Source of the DNA: Candidatus Fermentimicrarchaeum limneticum
Lineage (GTDB): Archaea; Micrarchaeota; Micrarchaeia; Burarchaeales; Fermentimicrarchaeaceae
Length of the DNA stretch: 64,000 nucleotides
Direction of reading: 5' to 3'
Assembly: GCA_013426015.1 (NCBI GenBank)
Contig: CP058998.1
Coordinates: 1 to 64,000, forward strand
The notes beneath the pieces are model-generated. The model had not been told where the DNA came from and searched no databases. It was given only the letters and a program-made list of their open reading frames with translations. Below are positions 8,289 to 18,284 of the stretch, one piece after another; within the stretch, counting starts at the first letter, position 1, and every line of letters starts with the position of its first letter. A program made the position numbers and the translations under genes.

Positions 8289-9227
8289 TTATCTCTTAGA
8301 ATTCTTCCTTATCAGATACAGAATCCTCTCCATCGTCCTCCTGTTCGCGTTTATTGAATCCGCAATCAATCCAAGCATAACAATCTGGAACCCCACTATC
8401 AGAAGGATTGCCGTCAGAATCGCGGATGGGATGTAAGGGCTCACAGAGCCGGTTAGTAAGAAGTTGGCCAACACTCTGAACCCTATAACAAAGCCCAGCA
8501 GAACCAGAAAAATACCGGCAGTCAGAAAAATCTCAAGCGGTTTGTAATGGACATATGTTGTGGTTATGGTCAACCCCGCCCTTTTTGCGTAGGACCAGAT
8601 GCTCTTTATAAGCCTGCTATCCCCCTCCCTCGCTCTGAACTTGCAAGGCACCTGCGTTATTTTCATTTTCTTAAATACCGCTTGTATTATAGTCTCTTGA
8701 ACGTAGGTGTAACCCGATAAAACATTCAAGTTTAATGCCGCCTCCCTTGAGAAAGCACGAAAGCCACTTTGCGCGTCTTTTACTGGAAAGCCACTGAGAA
8801 TCCTCACAATCCAAGTTGCCAGTTTATTCCCAATCTTCTTCCCAAGAGGCATATGCGGAAGTTTCCAGACGTTCCTGTCGGTCAGAACAATATCCGCCTC
8901 TCCTTTGATTATTGGCTTTATAAGCTTCGGAATGTCTCTTTGATCGTACTGCAAATCCGCATCCGTGTTCACTATTACGTCCGCTCCATCCTCCAAGGCA
9001 GCATCCAAGCCGTCCCTGAATGAGATTGCCAATCCCATATTCATTTTGTGGCGTATCACCTTGGCGCCAGCCTTCATAGCTTCAGACACAGTCCAGTCAG
9101 TCGAACCATCGTCAACAACAATTATTTCGACTTTCTCAATTCCGGGTATTCTTTTTGGTATCTGGTGTATTACTTTACCTACTGTCTTCTCCTCATTGTA
9201 TGCGGGTACGACTACTGCCAATTTCAC
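8289..9227 (-). CDS. GT2 glycosyltransferase, dolichol-phosphate-mannose-synthase type, with C-terminal TMs
   Basis: A 312-residue protein with a GT-A domain: VVPAYNEEKTVG (6-17), IVVDDGSTD (36-44), the metal-binding NTDAD (88-92) and a later SGFRAFSR acceptor-loop segment. Two C-terminal transmembrane helices (about 234-254 and 268-290) follow. This is the DPM1-like layout of enzymes that load a sugar onto a polyprenyl/dolichyl phosphate on the cytoplasmic face. The start is the GTG at 9225-9227; it lacks a ribosome site, and TTTAAA lies 24-29 bases upstream, indicating a leaderless message. It may charge the lipid-linked sugar used by the divergently transcribed GT-C enzyme at 9284. Confidence 0.88.
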   Translation of the reverse strand: MKLAVVVPAYNEEKTVGKVIHQIPKRIPGIEKVEIIVVDDGSTDWTVSEAMKAGAKVIRHKMNMGLAISFRDGLDAALEDGADVIVNTDADLQYDQRDIPKLIKPIIKGEADIVLTDRNVWKLPHMPLGKKIGNKLATWIVRILSGFPVKDAQSGFRAFSREAALNLNVLSGYTYVQETIIQAVFKKMKITQVPCKFRAREGDSRLIKSIWSYAKRAGLTITTTYVHYKPLEIFLTAGIFLVLLGFVIGFRVLANFLLTGSVSPYIPSAILTAILLIVGFQIVMLGLIADSINANRRTMERILYLIRKNSKR

Positions 9228-9250
9228 AATAGGATATCCTTAATTAACAA

Positions 9251-9256
9251 TTTAAA
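9251..9256. promoter_or_regulatory. Shared palindromic TATA box between divergent genes
   Basis: TTTAAA in a 56-bp divergent intergenic region lies 24-29 bases from the GTG of the leftward gene (9227) and 28-33 bases from the GTG of the rightward gene (9284). No other TATA-like element fits either gene as well, so one self-complementary box may serve both leaderless transcripts. Confidence 0.45.
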
Positions 9257-9283
9257 CCTTGATGTAAGATATTACTCTACAAA

Positions 9284-11833
9284 GTGAAACAGATGCAAGA
9301 TGCCCTGAACATACCCGCGTTATTCCTGCTACCCCTAATATTCGTTGTACCGGGTTACGTTCTCTACTACCTATGCCGGGACAAAAAACTTAAACTTGCA
9401 TTTCTCGATACTATCTTCCTAGTAATCCTCGGCAGCATACTCATCTCGGGCTGGCTCGGTCTAATCCTGGCCGAATTGGGAGTTTTCTCTATTTGGAATC
9501 TGGCATTGCTCCTCCTCATAATTCTGATTCCTTTGATTGTAAAATTCCACGTGCGCTTTGATTCTAAGCTGCTTCCGCCTCCTCTGCCAACTCTATTCTC
9601 GTTCCTTCTACTTCTTCTAATCATCTTAGCCGGCTTCCTGTTCCTGAAACCCTACCCTTGGATTCTGGGTGGCAGAGACCAAGGAGTTTATGTAAACACA
9701 GGAGTTAATATCGCAAAAACCGGCTCAATATTGATACATGACCCAATGCTACAGAACATGAACGATTCCGCCAGAGATATTTTCTACAGAATAGAAAAGA
9801 GACCAGCAGTTCTTAACCAAACACGCCACCAGGGAGTACAATTTCTTGGCTTCTACGTCACAGACAAAAATGAGGGCGAAATAACGCCACAGTTCTTCTA
9901 TCTCTATCCCACATGGCTAGCAATTTTCTACTCGATTTTCGGATTGGAGCTGAGCGTATATGCCACCCCCTTCTTCGCCCTCTTAGCTACGCTAAGCGTT
10001 TTTCTCCTGACAAAAACTCTCTTTAATGACAAAGTTGCCTTGGTCGCCTCTCTGCTTCTGACTCTAAATTTTGCGCAGGTATGGTATGCGCGCGAACCAA
10101 GCACAGAAATCTTTACTCAGCTATTAATCTTCGCTGGCTTAGCAACGTTCATTCTGTTCAACAGGAATTTGAATAAGTACCTTGGTGTTATCTCCGCGTT
10201 ATGTTTCGGAGAGGTTTTTCTTACTAGGATAGATACACTATACTTTATACTTCCAATCATGCTTTTTTTTGCTTATATGAGGATGAGTGAAAAACTGAGA
10301 CGAGAGCATGTCTTCTATTTCATCATTCCTTTCAGCATCCTATCGATTCACGCAATTCTAAGCGCAGCGTTTATCTCCACACCTTACACCTTCGATATAC
10401 TCAAGGGTACTTCCACAGAGATATTCCAGCTAATTAAAAAGGACGGTTATCAACTTGCGGCGTTACTTTTGCTTGCAGCCTCCCTTCTGTTTTTGGTGGA
10501 TTTCTGCAGAAAATTGATATACAGAAAAATGTATAAACTCCACAGATTATTACCGTACACACAACATGCGATTTTGCTTCTTATTCTCTTAGCAGCCTTC
10601 TACTCCTACTTCCTGCGCCCTACGGAGGGAGTTCCCGACAGTTATAATATGGTGAAATTATCTTGGTATCTAGCAGGTTTTCTGGGCATCCTAATAGCAA
10701 CAGTTGGGTCAGTAATGCTTCTATACAAAAAACCATATTGGGAGAGCTATCTATTCTTAAGTATTATGCTGGTTTACTCCGCATATTTTATTATGAATGC
10801 CCGCGTTGCTTTGGACCAGCCATGGTGGATACGGAGATTTCTGCCGGTTGTTATACCATCGATGCTCATATGCATCGCATATTCCATAGACATCCTATCT
10901 CGCTTTAGATTGAGAGACAAGCCGATTGGAAAAATCTTCTCATCGTTTTTATTAATTATGTTGTTATTTTATTTCATAACAGCAGACTCCCCTCTGATAA
11001 ACCATGTGGAGTATGAGGGAATAATAGATGATGTTGAGCATATCTCAAAAATCACGGAAAATAACTCAATATTGATATTTGACCAGTACGACTGGATCTC
11101 TTTAAAACTCTCTACCCCACTCAACTACATATTCAATAGGAGATCCTTCATTGCATATGGACATAACTATGCCGTGATTAATAACCAATTCCAGGCATGG
11201 GAGCAAAATCACACAATATACCTGCTCAACCCCGCCACATCGTCAGTAAAAAACTTTACACAATACGGTCTATTTCTTATTCAGAAGGAGACTAGAGAGA
11301 TATACATGCCACTAATGGGTGAGGGAACGCAGTACGGATTCCCGCAGAATATAACGCGACGGGTAGTTGTCTACACCCTATTCAAGGTAGCTAGGGCAGA
11401 AAATCTTCTCGAAGATGATCAAGAGTTAGTAATGAATCTGTGCTCCAATTACTCAATCTATACAGAGGGCTTTTCATACTGTGAAAATACTGCAGACGGA
11501 GAGTTCAGGTGGAGCGGGGAGAAGGCATACGTAACACTGCCCACCCCGTTCGCTTCAGATTATATACTACATATAAAGGTCAACGACTCAAGAAAACCTT
11601 CCAACGCACCAGAAAACAGCTCTGTTCATGTGAATGATTGCATGCTGGTTGAAAATCTTGCGGATGGTGACAATCTAGTTAATGTGCCAAAAGCATGCGT
11701 GACCACACCCCATTCAACGTTATTAATTCACTCCGAAGCATGGATACCTCATCAACTCATAGGAAATAACGATATGCGGGAGCTTGGAATAATAATAGAT
11801 GAGATATCAATCCGGAAGTCCAACGCTCCGTAA
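9284..11833 (+). CDS. Large GT-C-type membrane glycosyltransferase (GT39/PMT-like)
   Basis: An 849-residue protein whose first 560 or so residues are mostly transmembrane helices, with a soluble C-terminal domain of about 280 residues. The first long loop holds GGRDQGVYVNTG (129-140), placed like the acidic DE/DD catalytic motif of lipid-phosphate-sugar-dependent GT-C enzymes. The outward-facing tail has several N-glycosylation sequons. Such enzymes take sugar from a polyprenyl-phosphate donor on the outside of the membrane. Start is GTG 9284 (leaderless); ATG 9293 is an alternative. It could be the user of the lipid-linked sugar made by the adjacent DPM-like GT2. Whether the acceptor is protein, lipid or glycan cannot be told. 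Confidence 0.75.
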   Translation: MKQMQDALNIPALFLLPLIFVVPGYVLYYLCRDKKLKLAFLDTIFLVILGSILISGWLGLILAELGVFSIWNLALLLLIILIPLIVKFHVRFDSKLLPPPLPTLFSFLLLLLIILAGFLFLKPYPWILGGRDQGVYVNTGVNIAKTGSILIHDPMLQNMNDSARDIFYRIEKRPAVLNQTRHQGVQFLGFYVTDKNEGEITPQFFYLYPTWLAIFYSIFGLELSVYATPFFALLATLSVFLLTKTLFNDKVALVASLLLTLNFAQVWYAREPSTEIFTQLLIFAGLATFILFNRNLNKYLGVISALCFGEVFLTRIDTLYFILPIMLFFAYMRMSEKLRREHVFYFIIPFSILSIHAILSAAFISTPYTFDILKGTSTEIFQLIKKDGYQLAALLLLAASLLFLVDFCRKLIYRKMYKLHRLLPYTQHAILLLILLAAFYSYFLRPTEGVPDSYNMVKLSWYLAGFLGILIATVGSVMLLYKKPYWESYLFLSIMLVYSAYFIMNARVALDQPWWIRRFLPVVIPSMLICIAYSIDILSRFRLRDKPIGKIFSSFLLIMLLFYFITADSPLINHVEYEGIIDDVEHISKITENNSILIFDQYDWISLKLSTPLNYIFNRRSFIAYGHNYAVINNQFQAWEQNHTIYLLNPATSSVKNFTQYGLFLIQKETREIYMPLMGEGTQYGFPQNITRRVVVYTLFKVARAENLLEDDQELVMNLCSNYSIYTEGFSYCENTADGEFRWSGEKAYVTLPTPFASDYILHIKVNDSRKPSNAPENSSVHVNDCMLVENLADGDNLVNVPKACVTTPHSTLLIHSEAWIPHQLIGNNDMRELGIIIDEISIRKSNAP

Positions 11834-11843
11834 AGATAGGAGA

Positions 11844-11850
11844 TTTAAAA
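11844..11850 (+). promoter_or_regulatory. TATA box of the glycan-assembly and export operon
   Basis: TTTAAAA lies 23-29 bases before ATG 11873 with no Shine-Dalgarno site between, suggesting a leaderless start for a long run of overlapping genes (11873-20546). Confidence 0.5.
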
Positions 11851-11872
11851 GTATAAGTAAATAACTAATCTC

Positions 11873-13021
11873 ATGGTGTTGAGAAACAAAGTGGAAGTAT
11901 CCGTAATAATCCCGGCCAAGAATGAGGAGGCCACAATAGCAGACTGCATAAGTAAGATTGCGGAGATTTTCAGAAGAGAAAGCATAAAAGGAGAAATAAT
12001 TGTCGCGGATTCTTCCACGGATAAGACACCAGAAATAGCCAGGAGAATGGGAGCGAAGGTAGTCAAATCGCCTTCTGAAGGCTATGGGAGCGCATACATG
12101 ACCGGTTTTGAAGCGGCGAAGGGCGAGTACATCATCATGGGCGATGCGGACGACACCTACGATTTCCACGAAATACCAAGATTCATAAAGCTCCTTCGCG
12201 AGAACAAGGCAGATTTGGTGCTAGGCTCCCGCGTGAAGGGCAGCATTCTTCCCGATTCCATGCCTTGGCTTCATCGGTATGTCGGCAATCCATTGCTCTC
12301 CTTCACTCTGAACACTTTCTTCGGTGCAAATATAAGCGATGCCCATACGGGCTTTCGGGCAATAAGAAGAGACGCTTTTGAAAAGCTGGACTTGCACACC
12401 ACTGGGATGGAATTCGCCTCTGAGATGATTGTAAAGTCAGTGAGGAAGAAGCTGAGAATAGTCGAGGTGCCGATAACCTACTACCCGAGGAAAGCTAGGT
12501 CAAAGCTCTCCTCCTTCAGCGATGGATGGAGACATCTGAGGTTCATGCTCCTTTACTCGCCGAACTACCTTTTCATAATACCCGGCTCTATAATGTTCCT
12601 GCTGGGAATGATCCTCATGTTTGCTCTCCTAAAAGGACCCGTAACAATATTAGACTTCAAACTTGACCTTCACCCCATGGTTCTGGCGAGCCTTGCAGCA
12701 ATAGTGGGCTTCCAAATGCTAGTTATGGGATTCTTCACGAAAACATACGCCGCAGTGTCCCATCTAGAAGAGGAAACCAGGTCGGTGAGATTCCTCTACG
12801 AGCACTTCTCCTTGGAGAAAGCCTCCTTGCTGGGGATTGCGATGATAATCCTCGGAGTGATACTAAGCTTTGACATAATCTACTCATGGGTTATGAGTAA
12901 CTTCGGGCAGCTCTTCGAGGTAAGGAGGGCGATATTCTCATCCACCCTCATAATCCTCGGCATTCAGGTGATATTCTCCGCGTTCTTCCTGAGCATATTG
13001 GTTCTTCCAAAAAAGGAGTAG
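11873..13021 (+). CDS. GT2 glycosyltransferase with C-terminal TMs (AglJ/DPM-like)
   Basis: A 382-residue protein. GT-A domain motifs are VIIPAKNEEATI (11-22), IVADSSTDKT (43-52) and GDADDTYDF (90-98), followed by SDAHTGFRAIRRDAF. Four C-terminal hydrophobic helices begin near residue 225. The arrangement and the GEYIIMGDADDTYDF segment match archaeal polyprenyl-phosphate sugar transferases that start N-glycan or glycolipid assembly (for example the AglJ-like group). It is the first gene of the assembly/export operon and its end is followed nine bases later by the next gene. Family certain; sugar unknown. Confidence 0.87.
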   Translation: MVLRNKVEVSVIIPAKNEEATIADCISKIAEIFRRESIKGEIIVADSSTDKTPEIARRMGAKVVKSPSEGYGSAYMTGFEAAKGEYIIMGDADDTYDFHEIPRFIKLLRENKADLVLGSRVKGSILPDSMPWLHRYVGNPLLSFTLNTFFGANISDAHTGFRAIRRDAFEKLDLHTTGMEFASEMIVKSVRKKLRIVEVPITYYPRKARSKLSSFSDGWRHLRFMLLYSPNYLFIIPGSIMFLLGMILMFALLKGPVTILDFKLDLHPMVLASLAAIVGFQMLVMGFFTKTYAAVSHLEEETRSVRFLYEHFSLEKASLLGIAMIILGVILSFDIIYSWVMSNFGQLFEVRRAIFSSTLIILGIQVIFSAFFLSILVLPKKE

Positions 13022-13030
13022 GGTGTATCA

Positions 13031-14128
13031 GTGAGGATAGTATTTGTGTATGATGCAGTTTATCCTTATACGAAGGGAGGAGTTGAGAAGAGAGTATACG
13101 AGCTTTCAAAGGAACTCGACTCACGAGGGCACGAAGTCCATGTTTTCTGCTTGAAATTCTGGGAAGGGGGGCAGGTAACAGAGAGAGAGGGAGTTTATCT
13201 CCACGGAATCTGCGACCCTGCTCCACTTTACACTAAGGAAGGCAGGCGCTCAATTCTGGGTTCGATAAAGTTTGCAGTAATGCTTCTTCCTACCTTGCTG
13301 AAAGAAAAGAGGTTCGATGTTATAGACTGCCAGAATTTCCCGTATTTTCCAGTTCTCTCATGCAGATTCATATCAGCAGTTAAGGGCTCGAAGCTTTTCA
13401 TAACTTGGCATGAGTTCTGGGGCGATTACTGGCATGAATATCTGGGATGGCCCATTGGAGTTTTTGGAAAAATGGTTGAAAGGCTGGCGCTCTCCCTTTC
13501 ACCAAGAATAATCTCAGTATCGGAATTCACAAAAATGAAACTCAAGACAAACAAGAGAGTGTACGTAATTCCAAACGGTCTTGATTATGGTTCTCTGGAA
13601 AAGGCAAAACCGCTTAAAAAACGCTTTGATGTTATATTCGTGGGGAGGCTTATAAGGGAGAAGAACGTGGACATGCTTCTTAGAGCTATTGCCCTGCTGA
13701 AAAGCAGATACCCAAGAATAAGATGCTGCATAATCGGGGAGGGGCCTGAGAGGCAGAGAATTATTGAGCTCGCCTCCTCCCTTGGAGTGGAAAGGAATGT
13801 GGAATTCCATAAATTCCTCAAGACGCATGAGCAGGTGTTCTCATATCTTAAGTCAAGCCAGGTGCTGGTTCTTCCCTCCAGCAGGGAAGGGTTCGGGATG
13901 ATAGTGCTTGAAGCGAACGCCTGCGGTGTGCCTGTAGTCACTGTTGAAGCAGAGGGTAATGCCGCCAAGGAATTCGTGAGAGACGGAGTTAACGGAAAGG
14001 TCGTTCCGCTCTCCCCAGAAACTCTGGCTAATGGAATTGAGGAGTCCTTCAGTATGAAAGTGAAACCAATAAAGGAATATAACTGGAAGAATATAGCCAA
14101 GAAACTCGGGAGGGTATACAATGCATAG
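13031..14128 (+). CDS. GT4 glycosyltransferase
   Basis: A 365-residue GT-B enzyme. The N-terminal [15 protein letters not shown] (15-29) is the acceptor-side loop of GT4 proteins; [19 protein letters not shown] starts the donor domain; [18 protein letters not shown] carries the E-x7-E motif that holds the nucleotide sugar. Start GTG 13031 is preceded by a GGGTG site. It overlaps the next GT4 gene by eight bases, so the two are translationally coupled. Cytoplasmic, adding one sugar to the growing lipid-linked glycan. Confidence 0.9.
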   Translation: MRIVFVYDAVYPYTKGGVEKRVYELSKELDSRGHEVHVFCLKFWEGGQVTEREGVYLHGICDPAPLYTKEGRRSILGSIKFAVMLLPTLLKEKRFDVIDCQNFPYFPVLSCRFISAVKGSKLFITWHEFWGDYWHEYLGWPIGVFGKMVERLALSLSPRIISVSEFTKMKLKTNKRVYVIPNGLDYGSLEKAKPLKKRFDVIFVGRLIREKNVDMLLRAIALLKSRYPRIRCCIIGEGPERQRIIELASSLGVERNVEFHKFLKTHEQVFSYLKSSQVLVLPSSREGFGMIVLEANACGVPVVTVEAEGNAAKEFVRDGVNGKVVPLSPETLANGIEESFSMKVKPIKEYNWKNIAKKLGRVYNA

Positions 14129-15206
14129 GAAGAGCATAGCAATATTCCACGATTACATAGATGCAATAGGGGGAGGGGAGAAGACAGTCCTCATACTTGC
14201 CAGAGCACTCAAGGCGGATGTTATAACCACTGATGTAAACAAGGATTCAATCAAAAAAATGGGATTTGACGACGTGAGAATTATCAGCTTGGGAAAAACA
14301 TTGAAAATCCCCCCACTGAAACAGATCCACGCAACCTTGCTCTTCTTCCTCTACAACTTCTCAAAGAAATACGATTTTTTCATCTTCACCGGCAACTGGT
14401 CGCATTATGCTGCATGGAGACATAAGCCAAATCTGTGGTACTGCTACACTCCGGTGAGGGCATTCTACGATTTGAAGGATGTTATGGCGGATAGGCAGCC
14501 AAACATTCTGCTGGAAATTCTCTTCCTCTTGTGGGTCGACATGCATTCCTTCTTTGACAAGCTGTCAGTCAGAAACCTGCAGAGAATAATCGCGATAAGC
14601 AGGAATGTCAAGAAAAGAATCAAAAGGTTCTATGGGAGGGAAGCATCAATCATCTACCCCCCCGTCCCTCTTGAGAAATATAAATTCAGAAAAAGCGGAG
14701 ACTTCTGGCTTTCGGTGAACAGGCTCTACCCTGAGAAAAGGCTTGAATTGCAGGTTGAAGCATTCAGAAAATTGCCGGAGGAGAAGCTTCTTATAGTCGG
14801 AGGATACAGCGCGGGCGACCATGCCGAGTCATACCAGAGGAAACTACAAAGCCTGCCCAAGAATGTGGAGTTGCTCGGCCCCGTGGATGAAAAGAAGCTT
14901 GCGGAATTGTACTCAGACTGCAAGGGCCTTCTTGCTACTTCTATTGATGAGGATTTCGGCCTCACCCCGATTGAGGCAATGGCTGCCGGAAAGCCGGTAG
15001 TTGCTGTGAAAGAAGGAGGCTATCTTGAAACAATAGAAGATGGAATAACCGGAGAGCTTGTGAAAGTGGATGTTAAAAATATAATAGATGGGATAAAAAA
15101 AGTATCAGAGAACCCTCTGCGTTACAGGAAAGCGTGTGAGAGGAGGGCGAAAGAATTCGGCGAGGAAATTTTCATAAGTAAGATGAAAGAGGAGATATCT
15201 GCATGA
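14121..15206 (+). CDS. GT4 glycosyltransferase
   Basis: A 361-residue GT-B enzyme with GGGEKT near the N terminus (14-19), the [13 protein letters not shown] segment seen in mannosyltransferase-like GT4 proteins, and [20 protein letters not shown] (E-x7-E, from about 277). It overlaps the previous gene by eight bases and the ABC permease by four (ATGA). This order, glycosyltransferases then Wzm then Wzt, is typical of ABC-dependent O-antigen-like export loci. Donor sugar not determinable. Confidence 0.9.
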   Translation: MHRKSIAIFHDYIDAIGGGEKTVLILARALKADVITTDVNKDSIKKMGFDDVRIISLGKTLKIPPLKQIHATLLFFLYNFSKKYDFFIFTGNWSHYAAWRHKPNLWYCYTPVRAFYDLKDVMADRQPNILLEILFLLWVDMHSFFDKLSVRNLQRIIAISRNVKKRIKRFYGREASIIYPPVPLEKYKFRKSGDFWLSVNRLYPEKRLELQVEAFRKLPEEKLLIVGGYSAGDHAESYQRKLQSLPKNVELLGPVDEKKLAELYSDCKGLLATSIDEDFGLTPIEAMAAGKPVVAVKEGGYLETIEDGITGELVKVDVKNIIDGIKKVSENPLRYRKACERRAKEFGEEIFISKMKEEISA

Positions 15207-15967
15207 TTGAGGTATGGAAGTACAGGCATCTTGTCAAGAAGATAGCTTTGAGCGAGCTGAAGCTCCGGTACAAGAATTCAGTGCTCGGCTTGCTCTGGTC
15301 CTTGCTTGAGCCGCTCCTAGTATTCATTGTGCTCTATTTCGTATTCTCTTACCTCATGAAACTCAATGTAGAGCACTACCATCTCTTCTTGTTCCTCGGA
15401 ATAATCTGCTGGGACCTGTTTGAGAAGGGAACCACAATGGGATTGTTTGGAATAACCTCAAAACCTAGCTTGGTGAAGAAAGTTTACTTCCCAAGGGAAG
15501 TCCTGGTTGTTGGAACATGCCTCACTGCCCTCATCATGGTATCCTTCGAATTGATTGTTTTCCTGCTCTTCATGCTGATACTGGGAGTAATCCCCCCAAG
15601 CACTGCGTTGGTCTTCCCATTCATAATTCTTGGGGAGTTCCTCATAGTTGTCGGAATCTCCCTCGCCCTCTCTGCCCTCAACGTATACTACCGAGACGTC
15701 CAGTACATCTGGGCGGTTCTTCTCAGGGCTGCCTTCTTCATGACCCCTGTGATATACCCAGTCAGTATATACCCCCCAGAATACATCTGGCTGTTCATGC
15801 TCAACCCGATTGCCAGAGTAATAGAAGCCTCAAGGAGGGCTTTGATATACGGCGTATCGCCCACTCTTGCAGATTTTGGGATAATCTACCTTGCCGCTCT
15901 TGTGATTATCCCTATAGGATACATTATATTCATGAAACTTGAGCCAAGGTTTGCGGAGGAAGTTTAA
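15203..15967 (+). CDS. ABC-2 polysaccharide export permease (Wzm-like)
   Basis: A 254-residue membrane protein with six hydrophobic helices. Motifs typical of the Wzm/TagG family include [20 protein letters not shown] near the N terminus, [17 protein letters not shown] and the PVIYPVS segment. It forms the membrane channel for glycan export together with the ATPase encoded just downstream. It is coupled to the upstream GT4 gene by an ATGA overlap. Confidence 0.92.
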   Translation: MIEVWKYRHLVKKIALSELKLRYKNSVLGLLWSLLEPLLVFIVLYFVFSYLMKLNVEHYHLFLFLGIICWDLFEKGTTMGLFGITSKPSLVKKVYFPREVLVVGTCLTALIMVSFELIVFLLFMLILGVIPPSTALVFPFIILGEFLIVVGISLALSALNVYYRDVQYIWAVLLRAAFFMTPVIYPVSIYPPEYIWLFMLNPIARVIEASRRALIYGVSPTLADFGIIYLAALVIIPIGYIIFMKLEPRFAEEV

Positions 15968-15968
15968 A

Positions 15969-17159
15969 TTGAAAGCCGAAACTGCAATAGAGATAAAGAA
16001 TCTGTGGAAGAGATTCGTGGTACCTCATGAGAAGAGGACAACAGTTTTTGAGAATCTAGCGAACATGAACAGGAGGATAACCTACGAGGAATTTTGGGCT
16101 CTCAAGAATATAAACCTCTCAGTAGCTAAAGGAGAGGCTGTCGGAATAATCGGCGAGAACGGAAGCGGAAAGACTACTCTGCTCAATATAATAGCAAATG
16201 TTCTCAGATCTACGAAAGGGGAAGTTAGAGTGAATGGTAAACTCACTTGCTTTCTGGAGCTTGGAGTCGGCTTCCAATCAGACTTGACTGCTAGAGAAAA
16301 CGTCTATCTATACGGAGCTTTCATGGGACTGAGCGACAGCGAAATAGACAGGAAACTCAACGATATCGTCGAATTTGCTGGATTGAAAAAATTCATGGAT
16401 ACAAAACTGAAGAACCTATCTTCAGGGATGCAGGTGAGGCTGGCTTTCTCAACCGCTATTCAGACAAACCCAGATATCCTGCTCGTCGATGAAGTTCTCG
16501 CTGTTGGTGATTTGGAATTCCAGCAGAAATGCGCCGAGAAGTTTTCTGAGTTCAAGAGGAACGGAGTGACGCTTCTCCTAGTATCACACGATCTTGGAGT
16601 GGTGAGGAAATACTGTGATAAGGTGCTTCTCTTACGCAAAGGGGAACAGATAGCACTTGGGAGAAGCGAGGACGTGATAGATAAGTATGTGTATGGTATA
16701 GACAAAACAACCACCACAAAACAGGATAAAAAAGCCCGCTGGGGAGATGGCAGAGTGCTGCTAAAGGATGTTAGGTTCTATGATAAATTCGGAAAGCAGA
16801 GTTCCAACTTTGTCTCAGGCGACCCAATGACAATAAGAATCTCGTACCACGCAGCAAAAGATGTCATCAACCCTGTTTTTGGCGTTGCGATATACACAGA
16901 TAACGATATCTACTGCTACGGTGTGAACACCGATTTAAAAGGAATGAACATAAAAAAAATTAAAGGATCGGGTCACATAGACCTTAACATAGAAAAATTA
17001 ACGATGCACGGTGGTAGGTACCTGCTGACTGTCGCTGTCCATAGCCGCGATCATGTCCCGTATGATTGGCTGGATAAGCAGTTTTCATTCAATGTGACAC
17101 AAAAAAATAACAATGCAGGTTTGTTTGAGATACCGTGTGAATGGAAGTTGGAGGAATAG
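15969..17159 (+). CDS. ABC exporter ATPase with C-terminal glycan-binding-like domain (Wzt-like)
   Basis: A 396-residue protein if it starts at TTG 15969, which follows GGAGG nine bases upstream and the permease stop by one base; TTG 15939 would overlap the permease by 29 bases. The ATPase domain carries Walker A GENGSGKTT (62-70), the signature LSSGMQVRLAF (near 150) and Walker B ILLVDEVLAVGD (about 170-181). About 130 further residues (from about 260) end the protein and resemble the Wzt C-terminal beta-sandwich that recognises the capped end of the glycan before export (HIDLNIEKLTMHGGRYLLTV). Presence of this extra domain suggests the polymer carries a terminal mark, consistent with the methyltransferase next door. 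Confidence 0.9.
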   Translation: MKAETAIEIKNLWKRFVVPHEKRTTVFENLANMNRRITYEEFWALKNINLSVAKGEAVGIIGENGSGKTTLLNIIANVLRSTKGEVRVNGKLTCFLELGVGFQSDLTARENVYLYGAFMGLSDSEIDRKLNDIVEFAGLKKFMDTKLKNLSSGMQVRLAFSTAIQTNPDILLVDEVLAVGDLEFQQKCAEKFSEFKRNGVTLLLVSHDLGVVRKYCDKVLLLRKGEQIALGRSEDVIDKYVYGIDKTTTTKQDKKARWGDGRVLLKDVRFYDKFGKQSSNFVSGDPMTIRISYHAAKDVINPVFGVAIYTDNDIYCYGVNTDLKGMNIKKIKGSGHIDLNIEKLTMHGGRYLLTVAVHSRDHVPYDWLDKQFSFNVTQKNNNAGLFEIPCEWKLEE

Positions 17160-17170
17160 CAGGTGCGCAT

Positions 17171-18259
17171 ATGGCTAAAAAGGAAAAAGCAGTCATAGAA
17201 ATTAGAGATAAAACAATAGATGTGCGAAAGATAATGAGGAGAATTCAGCATAACATAAAAGAGAGAAAGAAAAAATTGTTCAAATTTGACAAGATTGGGA
17301 AAGAGAGTTCCGATTCGCAGAAATACCTCATAAAATTAGATCTGAATTCAGTTAATGCGAATTTTGACACAGAGAACAAGAGTTATCGCATCTCCTCCCA
17401 TCGAAAGTTTCTGGGTCCTTTCCTAAAAATCGGCAGAGGACTCGTCCATGGGGAAATCAAAAGATACGTAGATCCTGTACTCTGGAAGCAGAAAGAGTTC
17501 AATGCGAGCGTTGCCCGAATTCTGAACTACTTTTCAGAAGAGATCCCCATAACTAAGGAACAAATAAGCGATTATGTAGAGATGGACTACATCAAATTCG
17601 AAAACAAGTTCAGAGGTTCTGAAGAGGATATAAGAAATAAGCAGAGGAGGTACCTCAGATACTTCAAATCCCGCGTTAATGTTCTTGATATAGGATGCGG
17701 AAGAGGAGAGTTTTTAGAACTTTTAGGGAGCGTTGGCGTAAAGGCCAAAGGCATCGATATCGATGAAAATATGTTATCATACTGCAAAAGCAAAAATTTG
17801 GATGTAGAAAAAGCAGACGCTGTGGGATACCTCTCAAAACTTCCTGATGAGGTTCTGGGCGGAATATTTATCTCCCAGGTCATCGAACATCTAAAACCCA
17901 AGGAAGTTGTTGAATTCATCAATCTAGCATACAAGAAACTGAAACCAAATAGATATCTGGTAATAGAAACGGTCAACCCAACCTCGTTTGTCAGTCTGTC
18001 GAACTTCTTTATCGACCTATCCCACAGAACCCTCCTTCACCCGCAGACGCTGCAATACCTCCTCATCTGTACTGGGTTCAAGGAGGTTGAGGTAAAATTG
18101 CTGACAGAATTGCCCGAAGAACATAGATTGAGGAGAATAGACGAAAAGAAATTCAGACGGACTGATAGGGAGTTAGTCAAACTCCTAAATGAGAATATCG
18201 ACAAATTGAATTCCACTATATACGGAAGCCAGGAATATGCCGTAATATGCAGGAAATGA
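17171..18259 (+). CDS. Class I SAM methyltransferase, possible glycan cap enzyme
   Basis: A 362-residue protein with a helical N-terminal part of about 160 residues, then a class I methyltransferase fold: VLDIGCGRGEFLELL (about 169-183), GIDIDENML, then SQVIEHLKP. Start ATG 17171 has AGGTG upstream; an ATG at 17141 would overlap the ATPase. In Wzm/Wzt systems with a Wzt glycan-binding domain, chain length is often fixed by a terminal methyl- or phosphomethyl-transferase (WbdD type). The position directly after Wzt suggests a similar role, though no kinase domain is visible. Confidence 0.8.
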   Translation: MAKKEKAVIEIRDKTIDVRKIMRRIQHNIKERKKKLFKFDKIGKESSDSQKYLIKLDLNSVNANFDTENKSYRISSHRKFLGPFLKIGRGLVHGEIKRYVDPVLWKQKEFNASVARILNYFSEEIPITKEQISDYVEMDYIKFENKFRGSEEDIRNKQRRYLRYFKSRVNVLDIGCGRGEFLELLGSVGVKAKGIDIDENMLSYCKSKNLDVEKADAVGYLSKLPDEVLGGIFISQVIEHLKPKEVVEFINLAYKKLKPNRYLVIETVNPTSFVSLSNFFIDLSHRTLLHPQTLQYLLICTGFKEVEVKLLTELPEEHRLRRIDEKKFRRTDRELVKLLNENIDKLNSTIYGSQEYAVICRK

Positions 18260-18284
18260 CTGAAAAAACACCATAGGGAGACGT

